Shown: positions 1-5,298 of the stretch, piece by piece | How the letters are laid out: each line of letters begins with the position of its first letter | How positions within the stretch are numbered: the first letter of the stretch is position 1 | Assembly (NCBI GenBank): GCA_013001365.1 | Contig: JABDMQ010000037.1 | Location: forward strand, 1 to 19,689 | DNA length: 19,689 nt | Direction: 5' to 3' | DNA from: Flavobacteriaceae bacterium | GTDB taxonomy: Bacteria > Bacteroidota > Bacteroidia > Flavobacteriales > Flavobacteriaceae | Made by a program: the position numbers and the translations under genes | Notes under the pieces: generated by a model | Database searches by the model: none | Told to the model about the DNA's origin: nothing | The model's input: the letters and a program-made list of their open reading frames with translations, nothing else

Positions 1-115
1 CAGTCTTTCTGTAATCGGACAAGATCTTCTCGACCTTTTCGCTATAGTCTTTCTTCTCGATATCGACCTTAACCACCGCGTTAAGTTTGTCGATGTTCTC
101 TCTTGTAATGTTCAT
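1..115 (-). CDS. tig: Trigger factor, N-terminal fragment
   Basis: Only the first 38 codons lie in the window; the gene runs off the left edge. The translation starts MNITRENIDKLNAVVKVDIE and continues KKDYSEKVEKILSDYRKT, which I recognise as the ribosome-binding N-terminal start of Bacteroidota trigger factor. That protein is the ribosome-associated chaperone and peptidyl-prolyl isomerase that meets nascent chains at the tunnel exit. The ATG at 115-113 is the natural start, because the family pattern begins exactly there. A well-spaced Bacteroidota promoter lies about 100 bases upstream, so the gene has a longer leader than its neighbours. The identification rests on a short piece, so later domains cannot be checked. 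Confidence 0.88.
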   Translation of the reverse strand, partial: MNITRENIDKLNAVVKVDIEKKDYSEKVEKILSDYRKT

Positions 116-146
116 TGCTTTAACAATTCATTTATTTACCATTAAC

Positions 147-166
147 TCCCGCCCATAAAGGCGGGA
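147..166 (-). other. GC-rich hairpin in the tig leader
   Basis: A perfect 7-bp stem (147-153 paired with 160-166) encloses a 6-nt loop. It is GC-rich in an AT-rich leader. It lies between the predicted tig transcription start and the ATG, about 32 nt before the start codon. No U-tract follows on either strand, so it does not look like an ordinary intrinsic terminator. Its role is unknown. Confidence 0.45.
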
Positions 167-178
167 TTAGTTCTACCA

Positions 179-197
179 CCTATTTTAAAAAAATAGG
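179..197 (-). other. AU-rich hairpin in the tig leader
   Basis: A perfect 8-bp stem (179-186 with 190-197) closes on a 3-nt loop. It is just downstream of the predicted tig transcription start and upstream of the GC-rich hairpin. On RNA it would be a weaker, AU-rich stem. It may simply reflect A/T tracts. Confidence 0.3.
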
Positions 198-221
198 GTT
201 TCACTAATAAAAATTGGAGTG

Positions 222-253
222 CAAAAGTACGCTATTTTTTGGGAGTGCGCAAA
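222..253 (-). promoter_or_regulatory. Promoter of tig (TTTG-N20-TACTTTTG)
   Basis: Read on the minus strand, TTTG (253-250) is followed after exactly 20 bases by TACTTTTG (229-222). This matches the Bacteroidota sigma-70 consensus of TTTG near -33 and TAnnTTTG near -7. It is the best two-part promoter in the window. Transcription would start near 218, giving a leader of about 100 nt before the tig ATG. Confidence 0.65.
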
Positions 254-277
254 GTTTTAAACTTCATGCCTGAACCT

Positions 278-625
278 TCACTTCTTATCCTTTTTCAACA
301 TCGAATGCAATAGTGATTGCAAAATGGAAAGGAGAATACTGAACAATATGGCCCACCAGATATTCGTGACCGCAAATCCGTCGATCATTTTGTCCGCCAA
401 CAAGATGATGCAGGCATTGATCACGAACAGGAACAAGCCTAATGTTATAATGGTAATAGGCAAGGTGAGAATGACTAGTATGGGTTTGACAATTAAATTG
501 AGAATAGACAAGACCACAGCAACTATAAGTGCCGTAATATAATTATCGATGGCAACCCCTTTTAAGATCTCGGCCAAGACCAATACGGCAACGGAATTAA
601 GCAAGAGTTTTAGGATTAGTTTCAT
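278..625 (-). CDS. Phage-holin superfamily IV membrane protein (4 TM)
   Basis: A 115-residue, very hydrophobic protein that begins MKLILKLLLN and ends in a basic KKDKK tail. Hydrophobic stretches at about residues 5-23, 29-50, 50-75 and 88-108 suggest four membrane helices. The central NLIVKPILVILTLPITIITL segment is characteristic of the family listed as 'mycobacterial 4 TMS phage holin, superfamily IV'. Despite that name these are ordinary chromosomal inner-membrane proteins of unknown role, and nothing phage-like surrounds it. The ORF is open further upstream to 712, but that extension would overlap the hydrolase gene and add a non-hydrophobic leader, so I use the ATG at 625. It lies 29 bases after the hydrolase stop and is probably the last gene of the pdxJ operon. 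Confidence 0.82.
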   Translation of the reverse strand: MKLILKLLLNSVAVLVLAEILKGVAIDNYITALIVAVVLSILNLIVKPILVILTLPITIITLGLFLFVINACIILLADKMIDGFAVTNIWWAILFSILLSILQSLLHSMLKKDKK

Positions 626-654
626 GAAATTACGAATTTTTGTTCTGGTTAAAG

Positions 655-1416
655 TTACAGAAAGGCCATGACTTCGTCGAAAAACTGTCCAGGATTCTCT
701 GCATGCAACCAATGCCCAGCATTCTCCACAGCAACAATCTCTGCATTCTTGAAATGCCGCTTGATCAGCCTCTCATCTTCAGGACCAATATACTCCGATC
801 GGTCACCTTTTAAAAATAGGGTATCACCATGAAATTCAGCATGGTCAGGCAATGCCTCACCAACTTCATGGTCATGTTCCCGGAGTACTTCAAGATTGAT
901 CCTTAGTGCTAATTGACCCTTTTCTATCCAATACAGGTTCTTCAGCAAGAACTGCCTAGCGGCAGGCTCAGGTACATAATCGGCCAATTGGCGCTCTGCA
1001 ACGCTCCTGCTCCTGATCTCATCAAAATCGAAGGAACTCAAGCCTGCCAAAATATCCCGGTGGTGTGCTGGATAAAATCTCGGTGATATATCTGCCACCA
1101 ATAATTTAGACACGATCTTTGGATGGGTTGTTGCAAAAAGCATGGCCACCTTACCTCCCATCGAGTGCCCTAGGAGAATGATATCCTCCAGATCATGTTC
1201 ATCACAATACAATTTCAGGTCCTCGACCATCACCTCGTAATTAAAGGCGTCATCATGAAAACTACGACCGTGATTTCTTTGGTCTATTAAATGTACTTGA
1301 TACCCTTCTGCCGAAAACCTTCGCGCCAAGGTTTTCCAGTTGTCTCCCATGCCTAGGAACCCATGAAGGATGATGAAAGGTTTACCCTCACCAATGATGT
1401 TTGAGTGTAACAGCAT
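655..1416 (-). CDS. Alpha/beta hydrolase, YbfF-like esterase
   Basis: A 253-residue alpha/beta-fold hydrolase. Visible hallmarks are the oxyanion-side HGFLG (residues 18-22), the DQRNHGRS segment (45-52), the nucleophile elbow GHSMGG with Ser85, a likely acid Asp205 in KGDRSEY, and the catalytic His235 in GHWLHAE. Length and overall pattern match the E. coli YbfF type of acyl esterase, whose natural substrate is unsettled. There is no signal peptide, so it is cytoplasmic. Its ATG overlaps the pdxJ stop by one base (TAATG), which suggests translational coupling. The link to vitamin B6 synthesis is positional only. Confidence 0.88.
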   Translation of the reverse strand: MLLHSNIIGEGKPFIILHGFLGMGDNWKTLARRFSAEGYQVHLIDQRNHGRSFHDDAFNYEVMVEDLKLYCDEHDLEDIILLGHSMGGKVAMLFATTHPKIVSKLLVADISPRFYPAHHRDILAGLSSFDFDEIRSRSVAERQLADYVPEPAARQFLLKNLYWIEKGQLALRINLEVLREHDHEVGEALPDHAEFHGDTLFLKGDRSEYIGPEDERLIKRHFKNAEIVAVENAGHWLHAENPGQFFDEVMAFL

Positions 1417-2129
1417 TATTTCAATCGGTGTAAATACATTTGTACTACGTTCTCGATACCCAAATACAGGCTTTCAGAAATCAAGGCATGTCCAATTGAG
1501 ACTTCTAATAATCCTGGGATATTCTCCTTGAAGAATTTTATATTGTCCAAGGACAGGTCGTGCCCTGCATTGATGCCAATTCCTAGTTCGTTTGCCAATA
1601 GTGCGCAAGCCGAATAGGGTTGGATGGCTTTTGTATTTCCTTTGGCGTATTCGTGTGCATAGGCTTCTGTATATAGTTCGATCCTATCTGTTCCAGTGGC
1701 CTTGGCACCTTCGATCTGTTTTGGATCAGGGTCCACAAAAATGGAAGTACGTATATCGTTGTTCTTGAATTCCTGGATCACGTCTACAAGAAAATCCTTG
1801 TGCTTCAATGTGTCCCAACCTGCATTGGAGGTTATGGCATCAACTGCATCTGGCACCAAGGTAACTTGCGTTGGTTTAACATCCAGGACAAGGTCTATGA
1901 ATTTCTTGATCGGGTTACCTTCAATATTATATTCGGTGGTTACAACAGGTTTCAGGTCGTATGCATCTTGATATCTTATATGACGCTCGTCCGGTCTTGG
2001 ATGAATGGTTACACCTTGCGCCCCAAATCGCTGTACGTCCACTCCAAACTGAACTACATTAGGTGTATCTCCACCTCTGGAATTGCGCAGTGTGGCTATC
2101 TTATTTATATTAACACTTAGTTTGGTCAT
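1416..2129 (-). CDS. pdxJ: Pyridoxine 5'-phosphate synthase PdxJ
   Basis: A 237-residue protein that condenses 1-deoxyxylulose 5-phosphate with 3-amino-2-oxopropyl phosphate to form pyridoxine 5'-phosphate, the last step of the DXP-dependent vitamin B6 route. Family marks are the opening VNINKIATLRNSRGG (residues 6-20), the phosphate-site block TIHPRPDERHIR (41-52) with His43 and Arg52, a glutamate near residue 70 matching the catalytic base of E. coli PdxJ, INAGHDLS, and the closing VSIGHALISESL. It is full length and soluble, starting at ATG 2129. It heads a minus-strand operon with the hydrolase and the holin-like protein, and diverges from the CBS-nadK unit. Confidence 0.97.
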   Translation of the reverse strand: MTKLSVNINKIATLRNSRGGDTPNVVQFGVDVQRFGAQGVTIHPRPDERHIRYQDAYDLKPVVTTEYNIEGNPIKKFIDLVLDVKPTQVTLVPDAVDAITSNAGWDTLKHKDFLVDVIQEFKNNDIRTSIFVDPDPKQIEGAKATGTDRIELYTEAYAHEYAKGNTKAIQPYSACALLANELGIGINAGHDLSLDNIKFFKENIPGLLEVSIGHALISESLYLGIENVVQMYLHRLK

Positions 2130-2147
2130 TCACTATATATTGAAGCA

Positions 2148-2155
2148 CAAAAATA
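2148..2155 (-). promoter_or_regulatory. -7 box of pdxJ operon (TATTTTTG)
   Basis: On the minus strand TATTTTTG matches TAnnTTTG and ends 18 bases before the pdxJ ATG. No good TTG was seen at the -33 distance. It shares an 88-base divergent gap with the promoter of the plus-strand CBS gene. Confidence 0.45.
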
Positions 2156-2205
2156 CAAAGTAGCCTAGGCTTATTGTATTTATTTTTAATTAATTTATGA
2201 AGCAC

Positions 2206-2213
2206 TATCTTTG
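2206..2213 (+). promoter_or_regulatory. -7 box of CBS-nadK unit (TATCTTTG)
   Basis: TATCTTTG fits TAnnTTTG and ends only four bases before the ATG at 2218. If the box is used, transcription would begin at or next to the start codon, so the mRNA would be leaderless or nearly so. No -33 TTG at the standard distance was found. Confidence 0.45.
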
Positions 2214-2217
2214 TTGA

Positions 2218-2874
2218 ATGAACTTGTCTCAATACATAATAAACGACATCAATCCTCTGAAGACTTCAGAAAAAATAAGTGATGTCCAAACCTTTTTCAA
2301 TCAGCTCACCTATTCTCATATGCCAGTAAGCCATGAAGGCGTTTATATTGGTTGCTTGTCCGGAACAGATGCGCATTGCTTTGAATCTGACAAGACCATA
2401 AATGATCATAAATATGCCCTTGAAGGATTTTTTGTAAGAGAGTCGACGGCATGGCTCGACATCCTCGAGGCCTTTGCACAGAACTCGACCAATATCATGC
2501 CTATCCTTAAAGACGACAATACCTATCTCGGCTATTATGAGCTTAATGATATGATCCATCTCTTCAACGAAACACCCTTTTTTGCTGAACCTGGCGGTAT
2601 CCTTATCGTAGAAAAAGGGATTTCGGACCATTCCTTTAGTGAGATCACTCAGATCGTTGAGTCCAATAATGGGCAATTATTGGGTTGCTTCATTTCCAAG
2701 ATAGAAAATGACCTTGTGCAGGTCACCTTGAAGATCGGTAATACTGGCTTGAATGACATCATACAGACCTTCAGACGTTACAGTTACAATATAGTTTCTG
2801 GACATGAAGAAGATTCGTTTACGGAGAATCTCAAGGAGCGATCGGAATATCTCAAGAAATACTTGAACATGTAA
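2218..2874 (+). CDS. CBS domain protein with C-terminal ACT-like region
   Basis: A 218-residue soluble protein. Residues about 1-120 read as a pair of CBS motifs: a first unit opening with NDINPLKTSEKISDVQTF, then a second around TAWLDILEAFAQNSTNIMPI and YLGYYELNDMIHLF. CBS pairs (Bateman modules) usually bind adenine nucleotides. The remaining part, from PGGILIVEKGISDHSFSEIT to about residue 205, alternates strands and helices like an ACT-type small-molecule sensing domain. I recall this gene beside nadK in other Flavobacteriaceae. Here its stop is two bases before the nadK start, so the two are co-translated. A role as adenylate- or NAD(P)-responsive partner of NAD kinase is inference. The ACT assignment is weaker than the CBS one. 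Confidence 0.82.
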   Translation: MNLSQYIINDINPLKTSEKISDVQTFFNQLTYSHMPVSHEGVYIGCLSGTDAHCFESDKTINDHKYALEGFFVRESTAWLDILEAFAQNSTNIMPILKDDNTYLGYYELNDMIHLFNETPFFAEPGGILIVEKGISDHSFSEITQIVESNNGQLLGCFISKIENDLVQVTLKIGNTGLNDIIQTFRRYSYNIVSGHEEDSFTENLKERSEYLKKYLNM

Positions 2875-2876
2875 GT

Positions 2877-3758
2877 ATGAAAATCGCGATTTACGGACAA
2901 TTCTATCAAAGGAATGCAGAAAGTGCAGTAGAGAATCTTCTAGATTTCTTCTTGGAAAAAGAATGCGACATCTATATAGAGGATAATTTCTTCAATATGA
3001 TCAAGCATGAGGACAATATCGAAAAGGATTATCATTTCAAGACCTTTGAGAAGTTGGACAAATCTTTTGATGCCCTCATCAGTATAGGTGGAGATGGTAC
3101 AATACTCAGGGCCGTGACCTATATCAAAGACTTGGCCATACCAATTATTGGAATCAATACTGGCCGTTTAGGCTTTCTAGCAACCATCCAAAAAGAGGAC
3201 ATTGCATCTGCCCTTACAGAAATTCTCGAAGGCAATTACAGGATTTCCAGAAGAAGCCTTCTTTGTATTGAAACGTCTTCTAAGAACAAGGAAATAGGCA
3301 CCTTGGACTTTGCGCTCAACGAGATAGCCGTTAGCCGGAAGAACACAACCTCGATGATCACAGTAGAAACGCAATTAGACAATGAATACCTCACCTCTTA
3401 TTGGGCAGATGGACTAATCGTATCAACGCCTACAGGATCCACTGGTTATTCCTTGAGTTGTGGTGGTCCTGTAATTATGCCGACTTCAACCAATTTTGTC
3501 TTGACACCGATTGCTCCTCATAATCTTAATGCCAGACCACTTGTAATTCCCGACTCAACCGAAATAAAGTTACGAGTGAGCGGCAGAGAAGACAACTATC
3601 TTGTGTCTTTGGATTCTCGAATTGCGACCCTTGCAAATAATACAACTGTCAAAATAAAAAAAGCACCATTCCACGTTAAAATGATCGAGCTCAAAAAAGA
3701 AAGCTTTTTAGACACACTTCGCAAAAAACTGCTTTGGGGAGAAGATCGCAGGAATTAG
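2877..3758 (+). CDS. nadK: NAD kinase
   Basis: A 293-residue ATP-NAD kinase that phosphorylates NAD+ to NADP+, the only route to NADP(H). Diagnostic motifs are ISIGGDGTIL with the catalytic Asp73, the following GINTGRLGFLA, the conserved block TPTGSTGYSLSCGGP, and an ITPH-like APHNLNARPLVI segment near the C-terminus. Length is normal for the family. The start ATG at 2877 lies two bases after the stop of the CBS gene (GTAAGTATG), a tight pair indicating shared expression. About 100 non-coding bases follow before porG, with a new promoter box. Confidence 0.97.
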   Translation: MKIAIYGQFYQRNAESAVENLLDFFLEKECDIYIEDNFFNMIKHEDNIEKDYHFKTFEKLDKSFDALISIGGDGTILRAVTYIKDLAIPIIGINTGRLGFLATIQKEDIASALTEILEGNYRISRRSLLCIETSSKNKEIGTLDFALNEIAVSRKNTTSMITVETQLDNEYLTSYWADGLIVSTPTGSTGYSLSCGGPVIMPTSTNFVLTPIAPHNLNARPLVIPDSTEIKLRVSGREDNYLVSLDSRIATLANNTTVKIKKAPFHVKMIELKKESFLDTLRKKLLWGEDRRN

Positions 3759-3764
3759 GCAATA

Positions 3765-3823
3765 ATAAGGCCTATTTTCTGTTTATTGTTGGTACATATT
3801 AACCCAAATTATAATAGGCTTAT
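3765..3823 (+). terminator. Possible bulged stem-loop after nadK
   Basis: Bases 3765-3776 pair with 3813-3823 in an 11-bp stem with one bulged G, across a 36-nt loop. The sequence after it is T-rich but lacks a clean U-tract. It could be a weak terminator or a processing structure between nadK and porG. The large loop lowers confidence. Confidence 0.3.
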
Positions 3824-3832
3824 CTTATTTAT

Positions 3833-3840
3833 TATATTTG
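3833..3840 (+). promoter_or_regulatory. -7 box upstream of porG (TATATTTG)
   Basis: TATATTTG matches TAnnTTTG and ends 17 bases before the porG ATG. It would drive porG and, through overlapping starts, uppS and bamA. No -33 TTG at the usual spacing was found. Confidence 0.45.
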
Positions 3841-3857
3841 CAAACTTTTGATTATCT

Positions 3858-4556
3858 ATGAGGTATCTGACCATACTTTTGATGACATTGGTCATCAATC
3901 AACTAACCTACTCCCAAACACATGAAATTGGTGGGTTTATTGGTGCTAGTAATTTTATAGGCGATGTGGGATCCTCAAAGTACATTTCACCTAATCAACC
4001 AGCTTTTGGAGCGATTTATAAATGGAACAGAAGCCCAAGGCATTCGTTCAGGTTTTCTGCAGTTATTACCGATCTTGAAGGAGTTGATGCAAAATCAGAT
4101 GACCCGAGACGAAAGCAAAGAGGATATTCATTTACCAATGAGCTGTTAGAACTTTCATTGGGTATTGAATTCAATTTCCTGGAATTCGACCTTCATGAGG
4201 ACGACGGTAGATCGAAGTCTTCTCCTTTTATTTATTCTGGTGTATCGTATTTTAGGTATGACAATTATTATTACAATGCTGCTGGTTTGCGAACCTTTGA
4301 AAAAGCCAACTCCTATGCGTTTGCTATTCCGATAGTGATAGGTTACAAGACCACATTTACAGACAAGATCATTGCCGCCATGGAAATAGGAGCACGATAT
4401 ACCTTTACAGATGAAATTGATGGCAGTGTTCCCAACGACCAAGCTTTGGTATCTAGTTTTGCCTTTGGAAATGTTAATAATAATGATTGGTATGTCTTTA
4501 CAGGTCTTACACTAACAGTTACCTTTGGCCGTAAACCCTGTTTTTGCGTTTTTTAA
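3858..4556 (+). CDS. porG: Type IX secretion system protein PorG (DUF6089)
   Basis: A 232-residue exported protein with a signal peptide (MRYLTILLMTLVINQLTYSQ, cleavage near residue 19). The mature start HEIGGFIGASNFIGDVG, the aromatic alternating strands and the end TVTFGRKPCFC fit the DUF6089/PorG family, a small outer-membrane beta-barrel. In Porphyromonas gingivalis PorG binds the PorK/PorN ring of the type IX secretion system. Its stop is one base before the GTG I propose for uppS, so it appears co-translated with the undecaprenyl and BamA genes. This places a T9SS part inside an outer-membrane biogenesis operon. The family call is from memory of sequence pattern, without a search. Confidence 0.85.
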   Translation: MRYLTILLMTLVINQLTYSQTHEIGGFIGASNFIGDVGSSKYISPNQPAFGAIYKWNRSPRHSFRFSAVITDLEGVDAKSDDPRRKQRGYSFTNELLELSLGIEFNFLEFDLHEDDGRSKSSPFIYSGVSYFRYDNYYYNAAGLRTFEKANSYAFAIPIVIGYKTTFTDKIIAAMEIGARYTFTDEIDGSVPNDQALVSSFAFGNVNNNDWYVFTGLTLTVTFGRKPCFCVF

Positions 4557-4557
4557 A

Positions 4558-5298
4558 GTGACACTAAAGGAAGAAATACATAAGGATCGATTACCCCATC
4601 ACATGGCCATAATAATGGATGGCAATGGACGATGGGCCAAACAACGTGGGATGATCAGGGCCTTTGGTCATGAAAAGGGAACAAAGGCGGTACGCGAAGT
4701 CGTAGAAGGTGCCGCCGAATTAGGAATTGAATATCTAACGCTGTATGCGTTTTCAACAGAGAACTGGAATCGACCGAAACTCGAGGTAAAGACCCTGATG
4801 AAATTGTTGGTGTCGTCGCTCAAAAAAGAAATTGCCACACTTCAAGAAAACAATATCCGTCTTAGCATGATCGGTAATTTAGATGCCTTGCCAAGCCAAG
4901 CCAAAAAAGAACTCCTTGAGGTGATGGACAAGACAAAAAACAACAACAGAATGACTTTAACGCTCGCCTTGAGCTATGGCTCGAGAGAAGAGATAACAAA
5001 GGCCTTAAAGGATATTAGCCTTAAAGTTAAAAATAATATAATTTCTCCCGAAAATATTGACGATTCCGTTATAATTGAGCATCTTTACACGCAAAATTTA
5101 CCTGACGTAGATTTGCTTATAAGAACTAGTGGAGAGCAACGCATAAGTAATTTCCTTTTGTGGCAGATTGCTTATGCCGAATTGTATTTCACTGAAGTCT
5201 TATGGCCTGATTTTACGAAAGATCACTTATACAAAGCAATATTAAATTATCAACAAAGAGAACGAAGATTTGGGAAAACAAGTGAACAAATTAACTAA
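4558..5298 (+). CDS. uppS: Undecaprenyl diphosphate synthase (isoprenyl transferase), GTG start
   Basis: A 246-residue cis-prenyltransferase that extends farnesyl-PP with isopentenyl-PP to C55-PP, the lipid carrier for peptidoglycan and other surface glycans. Motifs include MAIIMDGNGRWAKQRG with catalytic Asp21, FGHEKGTKAV, LYAFSTENWNRP, LSYGSREEI, and the C-terminal LIRTSGEQRISNFLLWQIAY followed by ELYFTEVLWPDF. The frame is open from an ATG at 4525, but that adds 11 residues translated from inside porG. The family normally starts with a short lead such as M-x-L-K-E before RLPxHxAIIMDGNG. The GTG at 4558 gives exactly that, one base after the porG stop. The 3' end overlaps bamA. Confidence 0.95.
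   Translation: MTLKEEIHKDRLPHHMAIIMDGNGRWAKQRGMIRAFGHEKGTKAVREVVEGAAELGIEYLTLYAFSTENWNRPKLEVKTLMKLLVSSLKKEIATLQENNIRLSMIGNLDALPSQAKKELLEVMDKTKNNNRMTLTLALSYGSREEITKALKDISLKVKNNIISPENIDDSVIIEHLYTQNLPDVDLLIRTSGEQRISNFLLWQIAYAELYFTEVLWPDFTKDHLYKAILNYQQRERRFGKTSEQIN

Noticed and set aside
147..166. GC hairpin as an intrinsic terminator of the pdxJ operon
   Set aside because: No U-tract follows it on the minus or plus strand, and it lies downstream of the tig promoter.
278..625. Prophage signal from the 'holin' name
   Set aside because: The family is a chromosomal membrane protein family; no lysin, capsid, integrase or attachment site is nearby.
626..712. 29-codon N-terminal extension of the holin-like protein
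   Set aside because: It is not hydrophobic, overlaps the hydrolase coding region, and the family starts with the membrane helix at ATG 625.
4525..4557. ATG start for uppS inside porG
   Set aside because: The 11 added residues are out-of-frame porG sequence, and family members start near the GTG at 4558.
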